This document shows positions 1 to 9,186 of a stretch of DNA of 64,000 bases, in pieces. The position numbers and the translations under genes were made by a program. Within the stretch, counting starts at the first letter, position 1, and the number at the start of each line of letters is the position of its first letter. Under the pieces are notes generated by a model. It was not told the DNA's origin, ran no database searches, and saw only the letters and a program-made list of their open reading frames with translations. The DNA comes from Actinophytocola sp044466355 (GTDB lineage: Bacteria; Actinomycetota; Actinomycetes; Mycobacteriales; Pseudonocardiaceae), in assembly GCF_044466355.1 (NCBI RefSeq), contig NZ_JBITMQ010000011.1, forward strand, positions 1 through 64,000, given 5' to 3'.

Positions 1-703
1 CCGCCGATCGGACTATCCGCGGGCAAGGCCGCTACAAGGGCCGGGCTACCCCGCCACCCGTGACCGATCAACAGTGTCTGACCGGCGAGAGAACGGCATC
101 GTGGAGCCTGCGGGGTCGCCACGTCCCTGGCTGCTCACCCACTCATCGCAGCGAGTCGAATTGTCTGCGCTTCGCTTTGGACTGGCACACCCGATTGCTC
201 GCCACCATCAATCCTCTGACGGAACCGGAACACGAACAGGACACCACACAGGCCGGTCGTTCTGCCGCTTCCGCGAGCGCGGATCGACGCGCGCGACTTC
301 GACTCGTCGCCTCGACGACGGGCCAGCCGCACACGTCGACTGACTTCCCCGACAGCGACAGGCAGCGACGCGCAGCGTGACCCTTGTCCGTGCTGAAGCG
401 CAGATAGCGCAGCCCTGAACCGGCAACAGGAACGGCTGCTGCAGAAGGACTTTCCCCGGCGGGTCGTGGGCCGCCGGATGTGGCCGCACCGACCCAGCGG
501 CCACCCAGCGGCGCGCGTGGCGAACGAATCCGACCTGGGACGGGGAAACACCCGCACCCGGCAACTGACGCGGTAGCGCGGCACTGCGAGTCCTGTGTCG
601 CACCGCGCTTGACCGTCTCGGACGTACGGAGCGTGGATACACGTGCGCCGCGCGTCAGCGCGGCACACGAATGTCAAGCGCTGTAAGAGAAAGGAGCGCG
701 AAG
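1..703. other. Left flank of integrated element, no supportable gene
   Basis: I see no gene here that I can defend. The open frames on both strands look like GC-rich shadows: no ribosome binding sites, no recognisable domains and arginine/proline-rich translations. The stretch lies upstream of the recombinase operon, inside what is inferred to be an integrated element whose far end is outside the window. A GAAAGGAG ribosome site near 689-695 belongs to the next gene. Confidence 0.4.
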
Positions 704-1264
704 ATGGCCGAACTCACCGTTTCTGGCCTGCGCCCTGTAGTCCATTCCGGACCTGTTCGAGTCGCGTTCTACGGCAAGTGTGGAAGCGCCAAGGATGCGC
801 CGCTTTCGCTTCTGCGCCAACTGCACGCGGTCTCGGTCGCCCTGTCCGAGCGGACGCCGATCTCGGCCTGCTTTGCCGACATCGGCGTCTGGAATCGTTG
901 GCGGGACGGCGCACCGAGGGTCCTGTCATTGGCAGGGCACCAGGTCCGAGGTGGACTCGTCGAACTGCTCCAGCAGGCACACGACCGGACTCGCGACTTC
1001 GACGTGTTGGCCTGCTTCGACGACTCACGCCTACCCAGGCGGATGACCGAGCGCCAAGCCGTACTCCGCGAACTGACCGCGTGCGGAGTTGGCGTCGCCA
1101 CCCTCACCACCGCCGTGTCAGAGGACTTCCCCGGCTCGGCCACGGCGCATCAGCAGGCGTGGTCGCCGGGGTTGTTGGACTGGACCGCAGACGCGGAGAA
1201 CCTGGCTCACCGCCTCACCGACCGGTCGGGCTGGACTGATGGCACGGGTGGTGATGCGCGGTGA
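704..1264 (+). CDS. Serine-recombinase N-terminal-domain protein without catalytic serine
   Basis: A 186-aa protein that looks like an isolated resolvase catalytic domain. The N-terminal VRVAFYGKCGSAKDAP aligns with the FYGRCSTEDxQDP motif of actinobacterial serine recombinases, and FDVLACFDDSRLPRRMTERQ aligns with the VVxxLDRLSR region, followed by an AGV-LxTL strand. The nucleophilic serine position appears to be glycine, with a serine one residue later, so catalysis is doubtful. The ATG at 704 is preferred over 671 because of the GAAAGGAG site. Its stop overlaps the next start (GTGA). It may be a regulatory or directionality partner of the active recombinase downstream; that role is inference. 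Confidence 0.6.
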   Translation: MAELTVSGLRPVVHSGPVRVAFYGKCGSAKDAPLSLLRQLHAVSVALSERTPISACFADIGVWNRWRDGAPRVLSLAGHQVRGGLVELLQQAHDRTRDFDVLACFDDSRLPRRMTERQAVLRELTACGVGVATLTTAVSEDFPGSATAHQQAWSPGLLDWTADAENLAHRLTDRSGWTDGTGGDAR

Positions 1265-1527
1265 CGGAGGCACACAACACCCGCCGACGGCGTCCGCCCG
1301 GCAGGACAGACGCCAGAAGGCCACAGTCGTCCTCGGCCAGTCGGCGACGCAACGCCAAGACTGGCCAGCGAGCCGAGACCGAAGCACCGGAGGTGGTCTT
1401 CGACATCACGCTGCTCGACGGCCCCGACGGCGAAGCCCTCGCCCACCAGCAAGCCCGCGTGCTGAGGGAGGTGACCGCATGGCTGGCCCAGAACTCGTCC
1501 GCAAGTGGGCGGACGACCGCCCAGTAG
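1261..1527 (+). CDS. Small hypothetical protein in recombinase operon
   Basis: An 88-aa protein I do not recognise. The first 40 residues are strongly basic (RRRRPPGR, SRRRNAK), followed by an acidic/hydrophobic half (EVVFDITLLDGPDGEAL). It starts with GTG inside the stop of the previous gene and overlaps the start of the large recombinase by about 49 bp, so the three genes are probably translationally coupled. The layout suggests a DNA-binding accessory factor, such as a recombination directionality factor, but nothing in the sequence proves it. Confidence 0.5.
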   Translation: MTEAHNTRRRRPPGRTDARRPQSSSASRRRNAKTGQRAETEAPEVVFDITLLDGPDGEALAHQQARVLREVTAWLAQNSSASGRTTAQ

Positions 1528-3458
1528 GCCGCGCCCGCAGCCCGTACCGCCGACACGACGACACCGGAACCGCCGAGACGCGGCCTCGGCTGCTGCGCTT
1601 CGCGTGGGCGGGCCGTACCTCGACCTACGACCAGCAGGACCCCACGCTGTCGCTGCCTCGCCAGTACCGCGCGTCCCAACTCGTGCTGCCCGAGGACGCG
1701 CTCATCGTGGCGAACTTCTACGACATCGAATCCGGCCGCAAGGACCTCGCCGCCCGCGGCCAAAGCACCGCGCACGAGCAGTTCGACATCCCGATCCCGC
1801 GTGACGGCGGTATCCAGGACCTGCTCGCCGAGGCCGAGCGCCCGGACCGGCGCTTCGACTACGTCATCTGCGAGTCCATCGACCGCATCGCCCGCCGCAC
1901 CTACATCGGCACCGATATCGAGAACCGGCTCGAGCGCGCCGGGGTGCGGCTGCTGGCCGCCGACGAGCCGTTCACCCTCGCCCACGACGGCACCGGCCGC
2001 AAAGCCAAGGTCGCCACCCAACTGCTCACCCGCCGGGTCAAGCAGGGCATCGCCGAGTTCTACGTGATCGAGATGCTGGAGAAGTCCTGGGACGGGTTCG
2101 CCGTGCACACCGAGGAGGGCTACAACGTCGGCAAGCCGTGCTACGGCTTCCAGGCCAAACGAGTCCCGCATCCGGTCCCGGCCAAGCGCGCCAAGGGCCA
2201 GAAGAAGACCTTCCTCGAGCCCAACCCAGTCGAAGCACCGGTCGTCAAGCGGATCTTCCAGTGGCGACTGGAGGAGCGACTCGGTTACGAAACGATCGCC
2301 GAGCGGCTCAACCTCGACCTGGCGACCAACCCGCCGCCCACACCGATCAACCCGTCTCGGGCTGTCGGCCGGTGGACCTACTCCAACGTGCGCGACGTCC
2401 TCACCAACCCGAAGTACACCGGGCACATGGTGTGGAACCGCCGCGCCCGCAAATCCGGCGGCAACGTACTCAACCCCGTCTCGGAGTGGATCTGGTCACC
2501 CGAACCCGTGCACGAGGTGCTGGTCGACCTCGACACCTTCATCCAGGTCCAAGAGGTCAGCGGCCACCGGTTCGGCTCCCGCACAGCCGCCGGGCCCAAC
2601 ACCAAGCATCCCCAGACCAAACGCTCCTACCTGTTCCGCACCTACCTGTTCTGCGACCTGTGCGGGCGGCGCATGAACGGCAAGACCCGCAAATACGTCT
2701 ACTACGCCTGCGCCCCCAAGAAGGGCTACGTCCCAGCCGGCCATCCGGCCGCAGGCGGGGTCTTCGTACGGGAAGACCACCTGCTCGACAAGATCAACTC
2801 GTTCCTGTCCGACCACGTCTTCGGCGACTACCGCCGCCAACTACTCGACGCCAACCTCCGCTACCTCGACACCACGATCCAACAGGAACGAGAGCAACAG
2901 GTCGCCGGACTCCGCCGGGCCATCGCCGACACCGACCTCAAGATCAAGCGAACCATCCGCAACTTCGAACTCGTCGACGACCCCGACGAGGACTTCGTCC
3001 GCGACATCAACCATCGGCGTGCCGAACTCCGCACCCAGAAGGAACAACTCGAAGCCCAACTCGCCGAAGTCGAGCAGCGCATCCTGGCCACCCCCAACCC
3101 CGACCTGATCGACGCACTCCCCGTGACGAAGATCGAAGTCGACCAACTACCCGAAGAGCTCGCCCGCGCCCTCTTCGAAGCCCTCCGGCTGGAGATCCGC
3201 TACAACAGAGACACCCACACCGCCACCTGCCGGGTCACCCTGACCGGCCCCACCATCACAGCCGCCAGCCGGGTCGCCCACGACGCCGCCGTCATATCGC
3301 TCGACCAGGCACGCCAGCGCCGTGAGCAGCGCAAACAAAGCAAAAGGGAACAGGAGTCACCCACAGCGGGTGACAATCCTGTTCCCATCCTTGTAGTGCC
3401 CCCGGTAGGATTCGAACCTACGACACCCGCTTTAGGAGAGCGGTGCTCTATCCCCTGA
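1479..3458 (+). CDS. Large serine recombinase (element integrase)
   Basis: A 659-aa site-specific recombinase. The N-terminal resolvase domain (about 40-190) carries the nucleophile in RTSTYDQQDP (Ser48) and the CESIDRIARR motif. The Recombinase domain (about 230-350) contains GKPCYGFQAKR. A zinc ribbon follows (CDLCGRRMNG at 392-395, then YYACAP at 411), then a coiled coil (about 445-535). The ATG at 1479 has a GGGAGG site eight bases upstream; longer frames lack this. The last 20 residues (PPVGFEPTTPAL) are the antisense translation of tRNA-Arg and the stop codon lies inside the tRNA, marking the element boundary. It presumably catalyses integration/excision at that tRNA. Confidence 0.9.
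   Translation: MAGPELVRKWADDRPVGRARSPYRRHDDTGTAETRPRLLRFAWAGRTSTYDQQDPTLSLPRQYRASQLVLPEDALIVANFYDIESGRKDLAARGQSTAHEQFDIPIPRDGGIQDLLAEAERPDRRFDYVICESIDRIARRTYIGTDIENRLERAGVRLLAADEPFTLAHDGTGRKAKVATQLLTRRVKQGIAEFYVIEMLEKSWDGFAVHTEEGYNVGKPCYGFQAKRVPHPVPAKRAKGQKKTFLEPNPVEAPVVKRIFQWRLEERLGYETIAERLNLDLATNPPPTPINPSRAVGRWTYSNVRDVLTNPKYTGHMVWNRRARKSGGNVLNPVSEWIWSPEPVHEVLVDLDTFIQVQEVSGHRFGSRTAAGPNTKHPQTKRSYLFRTYLFCDLCGRRMNGKTRKYVYYACAPKKGYVPAGHPAAGGVFVREDHLLDKINSFLSDHVFGDYRRQLLDANLRYLDTTIQQEREQQVAGLRRAIADTDLKIKRTIRNFELVDDPDEDFVRDINHRRAELRTQKEQLEAQLAEVEQRILATPNPDLIDALPVTKIEVDQLPEELARALFEALRLEIRYNRDTHTATCRVTLTGPTITAASRVAHDAAVISLDQARQRREQRKQSKREQESPTAGDNPVPILVVPPVGFEPTTPALGERCSIP
3397..3458. other. Putative attachment site of the integrated element
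   Basis: The 3' part of tRNA-Arg(CCT) is also the terminal coding sequence of the recombinase. Elements that integrate at the 3' end of a tRNA rebuild the gene with element-borne sequence, and the integrase normally abuts that junction, so the element should extend leftward from here. The matching direct repeat at the other end is not in the window, so the core cannot be delimited. Confidence 0.5.
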
Positions 3459-3469
3459 GCTACGAGGGC
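3397..3469 (-). tRNA. tRNA-Arg (anticodon CCT)
   Basis: A full 73-nt cloverleaf reads on the minus strand: acceptor GCCCTCG pairs with CGGGGGC (one G-U), the D arm is GCTCAGGGGATAGAGC, the anticodon loop CTCCTAA sits in the CCGCT/AGCGG stem, and the T arm is GTAGG-TTCGAAT-CCTAC. The discriminator is A and no CCA is encoded. Anticodon CCU decodes the rare AGG codon. Its 3' half is covered by the end of the recombinase gene on the other strand. Confidence 0.95.
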
Positions 3470-3507
3470 GTTGCCCCGACAGCCTAGCGGCAGCCGGGGG
3501 CGCCGCG

Positions 3508-4344
3508 TCACCGCATTCGGTTGAACATCGCTCGATGGTCGATCGCCCACTGCTCGAACGTGCCGGGAGGCCGCCCGAGGATCCGGTTGACGTGCTCGGT
3601 CACGTACTCCGCGCCACCCGCTCCTGCCCAGCTCGTACCCAGGCTGACCTGCGCAATCGCTTCCGCCGGCATGCCTGCGGCCTCCAACTGTGGGCGAAGG
3701 CCGACATCGACGGTCCGCACCGGGCGGCCGAGCACGCGTTCGAGGACGGCTGCCTGATCGTCGAACGTGAGCAGCTCCGGGCCGGTCACGTCGTAGCGCC
3801 GACCGTCATGTGTGCTGTCGAGCAGGGTCGCCACCGCGACCGCGGCCACGTCGCGTGGGTCCACGATGGGTTGGCGAGCCGTGCCGAACACGTTCGGGAT
3901 CTGGTCGCCTTCGGCGATCATGGCCTGGTACCGCAGGAAGTTCGACGCGAAGCTCGGCGGCCGCAGGACGGTCCACGCCAACCCGCTCGCCGCGATGGCC
4001 TCCTCCGCTTCGACGTGCCACGCGCCCACCGTGGCACCCTCGAAAGGCTCGCCACTGCCGATCGCCGACAGTTTCACGATCTTCCGCACCCCCGCGGCCG
4101 TGGCCGCGTCCACCAGCGCGATGTCGTGCTCCGCGGACGGCACGGGCGGCACGGTGACCAGGAAGACGGCGTCGACGCCGGCGACCGCGGCGGTCAGCGA
4201 CACCGGGTCGGTGAAGTCGGCGCGTACCGCGTTCGGCAGGTCGACGGGGTTGCGGGACATGGCGCGGAAGGGCACGCCGCGGTCGGCGAGCAGCCGGACG
4301 ACGTGCCCGCCGATGGTGCCGCTGGCGCCGGTGACAAGGATCAT
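3508..4344 (-). CDS. NmrA-like NAD(P)-binding SDR oxidoreductase
   Basis: A 278-aa atypical short-chain dehydrogenase. The Rossmann motif GASGTIGGH lies at residues 6-14, and the SAIGSG and VLRPPSFASN segments are typical of the NmrA/azoreductase-like branch (QOR2-type). The classical YxxxK pair is not evident. Such proteins bind NAD(P)H and act as quinone reductases or redox sensors; the substrate is unknown. The gene is divergent from an AraC-type regulator (84 bp between starts), an arrangement common for regulator/reductase pairs. Confidence 0.8.
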   Translation of the reverse strand: MILVTGASGTIGGHVVRLLADRGVPFRAMSRNPVDLPNAVRADFTDPVSLTAAVAGVDAVFLVTVPPVPSAEHDIALVDAATAAGVRKIVKLSAIGSGEPFEGATVGAWHVEAEEAIAASGLAWTVLRPPSFASNFLRYQAMIAEGDQIPNVFGTARQPIVDPRDVAAVAVATLLDSTHDGRRYDVTGPELLTFDDQAAVLERVLGRPVRTVDVGLRPQLEAAGMPAEAIAQVSLGTSWAGAGGAEYVTEHVNRILGRPPGTFEQWAIDHRAMFNRMR

Positions 4345-4416
4345 GGACCGACTGTCGTGCCCGCACCGGCCGGTCTATAGGAAGTTTCGGCACGGCTCGT
4401 TGTCGGCGGTCGCGGT

Positions 4417-4428
4417 TACCGTGGCGGC
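4417..4428 (+). promoter_or_regulatory. Leaderless-type -10 element for AraC gene
   Basis: TACCGT (4417-4422) sits exactly six bases before the ATG of the AraC-type gene, and no ribosome binding site is present. The spacing places the transcription start at or next to the start codon, the usual actinobacterial leaderless layout. Confidence 0.5.
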
Positions 4429-5124
4429 ATGGGAACGCTTGTGGTGCCGAACGAGTTGCGGCCGTGGGTGGTGGGCATCGACGTGGCGGCCGCGTCGGGT
4501 GCGGACGCGGTCGACTTACCCGACCACGCCACCACTCTCGTCGTGCGCACCACTCCCGGGGAGCGACGTTCGGTGGTCGTGATGGGGCCGAGGACCCGCG
4601 CGGCGTACCACGTCGCCGATCCCGGGCCGTCGTGCGTGCGCGTGCGGCTGCGGCCGGGACGTGCGCAAGCCCTGCTCGGACGGCCTGTCCGGGATCTCGC
4701 CGACCGGGTCGTCCAGGTCCGCGTGTTGCCCGGCCTGGACGTCGACGGCCTTGTCGAGGACCCGGTCGGTGCGTTGGCGGTCGCGGTCGCGGAGCGCGGG
4801 GTGGGCGACGACCTGGTCGGTGAGGCGGCCGAGTTGCTCGCGGAAGAAGGCGTGGCAGCGACGGCGCGGCGGCTGCACGTCAGCGAGCGGCGACTACGTG
4901 CGCTGTTCGCCGACGGCGTAGGGCTCTCGCCGAAGCACTTCGCGCGGATCGACCGGGTGCGGTCGGTGCTCGCGACCGCGTCCGGCAGGCGGTGGGCGGA
5001 CGTCGCCGCGTCGGCCGGGTACTACGACCAGTCGCACATGACCAGCGAGTTCCGCCACCTCATGGGTGTGCCGCCCGCCGCGTACGCCGCGGGTCGGCGG
5101 CCCGTGGCGCGCCGCTGCGGCTGA
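4429..5124 (+). CDS. AraC-family transcriptional regulator
   Basis: A 231-aa regulator. Residues about 1-130 form a small-molecule sensing domain like that of short actinobacterial AraC proteins (the YHVADPGPSCVRVRLRPG region). The C-terminal 100 residues carry two helix-turn-helix units: AARRLHVSERRLRALFADGV, then the signature GLSPKHFARIDRVR with YYDQSHMTSEFRHLMGVPP. It is divergent from the NmrA-like SDR gene, the most likely target. The start is set by a leaderless-type promoter. Confidence 0.85.
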   Translation: MGTLVVPNELRPWVVGIDVAAASGADAVDLPDHATTLVVRTTPGERRSVVVMGPRTRAAYHVADPGPSCVRVRLRPGRAQALLGRPVRDLADRVVQVRVLPGLDVDGLVEDPVGALAVAVAERGVGDDLVGEAAELLAEEGVAATARRLHVSERRLRALFADGVGLSPKHFARIDRVRSVLATASGRRWADVAASAGYYDQSHMTSEFRHLMGVPPAAYAAGRRPVARRCG

Positions 5125-5151
5125 CGTCATCCACAAGTTTGTTCGAAACGC

Positions 5152-5187
5152 TTGACATGCTTAACGCTTGCGTTAATAGTTGTCATT
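5152..5187 (+). promoter_or_regulatory. Promoter with overlapping palindromic operator (ArsR operon)
   Basis: TTGACA at 5152-5157 is followed after 16-17 bp by TAATAG/AATAGT (5174-5180). The spacer contains a perfect inverted repeat, TTAACGC-TT-GCGTTAA (5161-5176), touching the -10. The start codon GTG at 5188 lies eight to nine bases downstream, so the message is probably leaderless. The layout fits steric autorepression by the ArsR-type product. Confidence 0.65.
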
Positions 5188-5520
5188 GTGCGAACCGAAG
5201 TGGACGAGGTGCTCGTCGCCCTCGCCGACCCTGTCCGGCGGCAGGTGGTCGACGAGTTGCGGCAGGGCCCCAGACGGGCCGGCGAGCTGGCCGACTCGGC
5301 GGGGATGAGTTTCCCGGCGATCAGCCGCCATTTACGGGTGCTGCGTGCCTCCCGGCTGGTGGAGGTCCGCGCGCTCGACGAGGACGCGCGAGTGCGCGTC
5401 TACCAGCTACGGGCGGAGCCGTTCGCGGCGCTGCGTGCCTGGCTCGACCAGGTCGAGGCGTTCTGGACCGAACAGCTCGACGCCTTCTCCGACTACGCGA
5501 AGAAGAGGAAACAGGAATGA
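5188..5520 (+). CDS. ArsR-family transcriptional repressor
   Basis: A 110-aa winged-helix regulator. VLVALADPVRRQVVDEL is the usual ArsR opening, and the recognition region is AGELADSAGMSFPAISRHLR. It lacks the metal-binding ELCVCD motif, placing it in the SdpR/AHSA1-associated branch rather than metal sensors. An upstream in-frame TTG at 5152 would lie inside the promoter, so the GTG at 5188 is chosen. Its stop overlaps the ATG of an SRPBCC gene; ArsR-SRPBCC pairs are a widespread unit of unresolved function. Confidence 0.88.
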   Translation: MRTEVDEVLVALADPVRRQVVDELRQGPRRAGELADSAGMSFPAISRHLRVLRASRLVEVRALDEDARVRVYQLRAEPFAALRAWLDQVEAFWTEQLDAFSDYAKKRKQE

Positions 5521-6236
5521 CCGAGGCCAACGTGGCGGTCGAGGTGGAGGTCGACCCGGCCACCGCGTTCGACCTGTTCACGAGGGACATCGCCGCGTGG
5601 TGGCGGGCGGACCGCTCGCTGTGGGGCGCGCCGGACGGTGAGCTGCGCTTCGAGAACGGCGCGCTGATGCAGGGCGACATCGAGATCGGGCGGGTGTCGG
5701 CGTGGGAGCCGGGGCCGCGTCTCGCCTTCAGCTACGGCCCACCCGGGGTCGACCCCGCCGAGCGGACCGACGTTGAGGTGCGGTTCGAGGCCGTACGAGG
5801 TGGCACACGGGTCGTCGTGCGGCACGGCGGCTGGGAGAAAGCGAACTGGGCAGGGCTTTTAGCGGGCTTCGCCCGGCACTCACTGGAACGGATGCTGCTC
5901 GCCCGGCTGGGGGACTTCCTCGACGCGATAGCGGACGGGAACGTCGAGTTCTTCGCGCGGAACCTGACGGACGAGGCGATGCTGATCTTTCCCGGTGATG
6001 GCAACACGTACACCAAGGAACAGTGCGTCGCCGCCATGGTCGACCACCCCATTTACCACAAGTACGAACTGACCGATCCACACATTGTCCACATTGGAGA
6101 CTCGACGGCGGTGCTCACGCACCGGGCCACCGTCATGCACGAGCAGCACGAACGACCGATGTCGGTCGCGGTGTCGTCGGTGCTCGTGCACCGGGACGGC
6201 GAGTGGCGCCTCGCGCTCCACCAGTGGACCCAGTGA
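5517..6236 (+). CDS. SRPBCC (AHSA1-like) domain fused to SnoaL/DUF4440-like domain
   Basis: A 239-aa two-domain protein. Residues 1-125 match the AHSA1-type SRPBCC fold (DIAAWWRADRSLWG, GGTRVVVRHGGWEKANWAGL). Residues about 126-239 match an NTF2-like DUF4440 domain (ARLGDFLDAIADGNVEFFAR; GEWRLALHQWTQ). Both are hydrophobic ligand cups. The junction around 5880-5895 looks like the end of one protein joined to the beginning of another, so the gene may have arisen by fusion of neighbours. The ATG overlaps the ArsR stop (ATGA). The ligand is unknown. Confidence 0.8.
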   Translation: MTEANVAVEVEVDPATAFDLFTRDIAAWWRADRSLWGAPDGELRFENGALMQGDIEIGRVSAWEPGPRLAFSYGPPGVDPAERTDVEVRFEAVRGGTRVVVRHGGWEKANWAGLLAGFARHSLERMLLARLGDFLDAIADGNVEFFARNLTDEAMLIFPGDGNTYTKEQCVAAMVDHPIYHKYELTDPHIVHIGDSTAVLTHRATVMHEQHERPMSVAVSSVLVHRDGEWRLALHQWTQ

Positions 6237-6248
6237 AGGGGAGAAACC

Positions 6249-6896
6249 ATGTACTACGTGATCCGAGCGCCGGACCTGCCGCGCGCCAAGGAGTTCTACG
6301 CGACTGTGTTCGGCTGGACCTACACCGACGACAACCACATCCAGGGCAGCTCTCCTGCCGGCGGGCTGGCCGAGGGAAGCCCGGGTACCGATCTGTACTT
6401 CGAGGTACCCGATGCGCAAGCGGCCGTGGCACGGCTGCGTCAACTGGGTGGGGACGCTGCCGACCCGGTGTCGTACACGTCGGGGTGGAGTTGTACGGCC
6501 GAGAATGGCTCGCTCGCGTTGTGGCAGCCCGCGGAAGGATATGCGCAGACCAGCCCCAAATGCGCGGAAGGCGACCTTTTCTACTACGTCGTTCCGGTGG
6601 CGGACGACTCGGTGAAAGATCGTTATCAGGCAGCGCTGGGTTGGGAGTTATCGACGGGTTCCCATCCGAACGGGTGGAACATCGAGAACTCCGCGCCACC
6701 CGGTGGTCTCTTCGTGGACCACGCCGGACGACCTGACCTGTACTTCCGGGTGGCGGACGTCGACGAGGCCGCGCGACGCATCCGGGACGCCGGCGGAACG
6801 GCCGGGGAAACGCAACCCAATTCGGCAGGCTGGCACGCCGCGTGTCGCGATGATCAGGGGGTGGAATTCAGCATCGGCTCGCTGCGTCAGAACTGA
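6249..6896 (+). CDS. Two-domain VOC (glyoxalase-like) protein
   Basis: A 215-aa protein with two tandem vicinal-oxygen-chelate modules: MYYVIRAPDLPRAKEFYATV at the start, and GDLFYYVVPVADDSVKDRYQ beginning the second near residue 115. Such duplicated VOC proteins bind small hydrophobic ligands, often with a metal. It lies 12 bp after the SRPBCC fusion with a GGGGAGAAA ribosome site, so it is the third gene of the ArsR operon. The substrate cannot be read from the sequence. Confidence 0.82.
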   Translation: MYYVIRAPDLPRAKEFYATVFGWTYTDDNHIQGSSPAGGLAEGSPGTDLYFEVPDAQAAVARLRQLGGDAADPVSYTSGWSCTAENGSLALWQPAEGYAQTSPKCAEGDLFYYVVPVADDSVKDRYQAALGWELSTGSHPNGWNIENSAPPGGLFVDHAGRPDLYFRVADVDEAARRIRDAGGTAGETQPNSAGWHAACRDDQGVEFSIGSLRQN

Positions 6897-6948
6897 CTTC
6901 CCGTACTAGGGTTCCTTCCGACGGCGGTTTGTGGGAGGGGGTCCGGGT

Positions 6949-7901
<953 letters not shown>

Positions 7902-7905
<4 letters not shown>

Positions 7906-9104
7906 CCGCTCCGGATGTCCGGCTCAGCTCGTGGGACGCGACGCGGCTCGTCGCGAGCCGCGAGGTCACCACGAAGATGCGGTCGAAGGCGTTCATCATC
8001 ACGACCGTCGCGACACTCGTGCTGCTCATCGGGTTCGCGTTGGTGATGAAGCTGTCCGGCGGCTCGGGCGAGACGGTCGGCGTCACACAGCAGACGCAGG
8101 TGCTCGCCGAGCCGTTGAAGGCGACGGCGGGGCAGATCGGGCAGAGCGTCGGCACGAAGGTCGTCAGCGAGGAGGAGGGCAGGAAGCAGGTCGCGGACGG
8201 TGCGCTCGACGCCCTGATCGTCGGCGGCGTCGACGGTCCGCTGCGGGTCGTGGTCGAGAAGGACCTCGACGGCGACCTCGAGAACGCGCTCAACGTGCTC
8301 GCGGGGCAGCTCGCCCTCGACCGGGAGATCACCGCGCTCGGTGGTGACCCGGTGCGGGTCCGGTCGTCGGTCGTGGGTGCGGCCGTGGACGTGGAGCCGC
8401 TGGAGGAGCCCTACCCGTACCAGCCGGAGCAGCTGGTGCTGGGCATCGTCGCGGGCATCCTGATCTACATGTCGTTGCTGCTGAACGGGCAGCTGGTGGC
8501 GCAGGGGGTGGTCGAGGAGAAGTCCAGTCGCGTGGTCGAGTTGCTGTTGTCGACCATCCGGCCGTGGCAGCTGATGGCCGGCAAGGTACTCGGCATCGGG
8601 TTCGTCGGGTTCGTCCAGATGGTGGTGATCGGCGGCGGTGGTATCGCGGCGGCGCTCGCGCTCGACGTGCTGTCGATATCCGCGTCGGCCGCCATCGGCA
8701 CCGTGGTGTGGCTGATCGTGTGGTACCTGCTCGGGTTCGTCATGTACTCGCTGGTGTTCGCCGCGCTCGCGGCGTTGGTGTCGCGGCAGGAGGACGTCGC
8801 GGGCGTGATCACGCCCGCGCTGATGTTCGTCATCGTCGGTTACGTCGTCGGCATCTCGGTGCTGCCGTCCGAACCGGACAACACGCTCGCGGAGGTGCTG
8901 TCGGTCATCCCCGTGTTCGCGCCGACGTTGATGCCGATGCGGCTCGCGATGGGTGGCGTGCCGGTGTGGGAGGCCGTCGTCTCGGTCGGACTCGTCGTCG
9001 TGCTGATCCCGCTGCTGGTGTGGTTGGCGGGGCGGATCTACGCCAACGCGGTGATGCGCAGCGGGGGCAAGGTCAAGCTGCGTGACGCGATGCGACCCGC
9101 ATAA
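7902..9104 (+). CDS. ABC-2 type permease (NatB-like)
   Basis: A 400-aa membrane component. One transmembrane segment lies near residues 28-48 (FIITTVATLVLLIGFALVM), followed by an extracytoplasmic region of about 120 residues and five or six more helices in the C-terminal half, with EEKSSRVVELLLSTIRPWQ, the hallmark cytoplasmic loop of NatB/YhaP permeases. It overlaps the ATPase gene by ATGA. The pair probably exports a drug, sodium or lipid; the cargo is not determinable here. Confidence 0.87.
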
Positions 9105-9186
9105 CCGCTGGTCACTCAGGGCAACGAGGTACGATCATTACTGTCAAGTAGACCCGCCATGACCGCCCACTGTCGGGGAGGCGTTC

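Noticed and set aside
135..677. A 180-codon minus-strand frame at the left edge
   Set aside because: No start signal, Arg/Cys-rich translation without similarity I can recognise, and overlapping frames on both strands of equal quality.
1215..2426. A 403-codon minus-strand open frame opposite the recombinase
   Set aside because: The recombinase frame carries the resolvase, recombinase and zinc-ribbon motifs; the antisense product is a valine/glycine-rich shadow.
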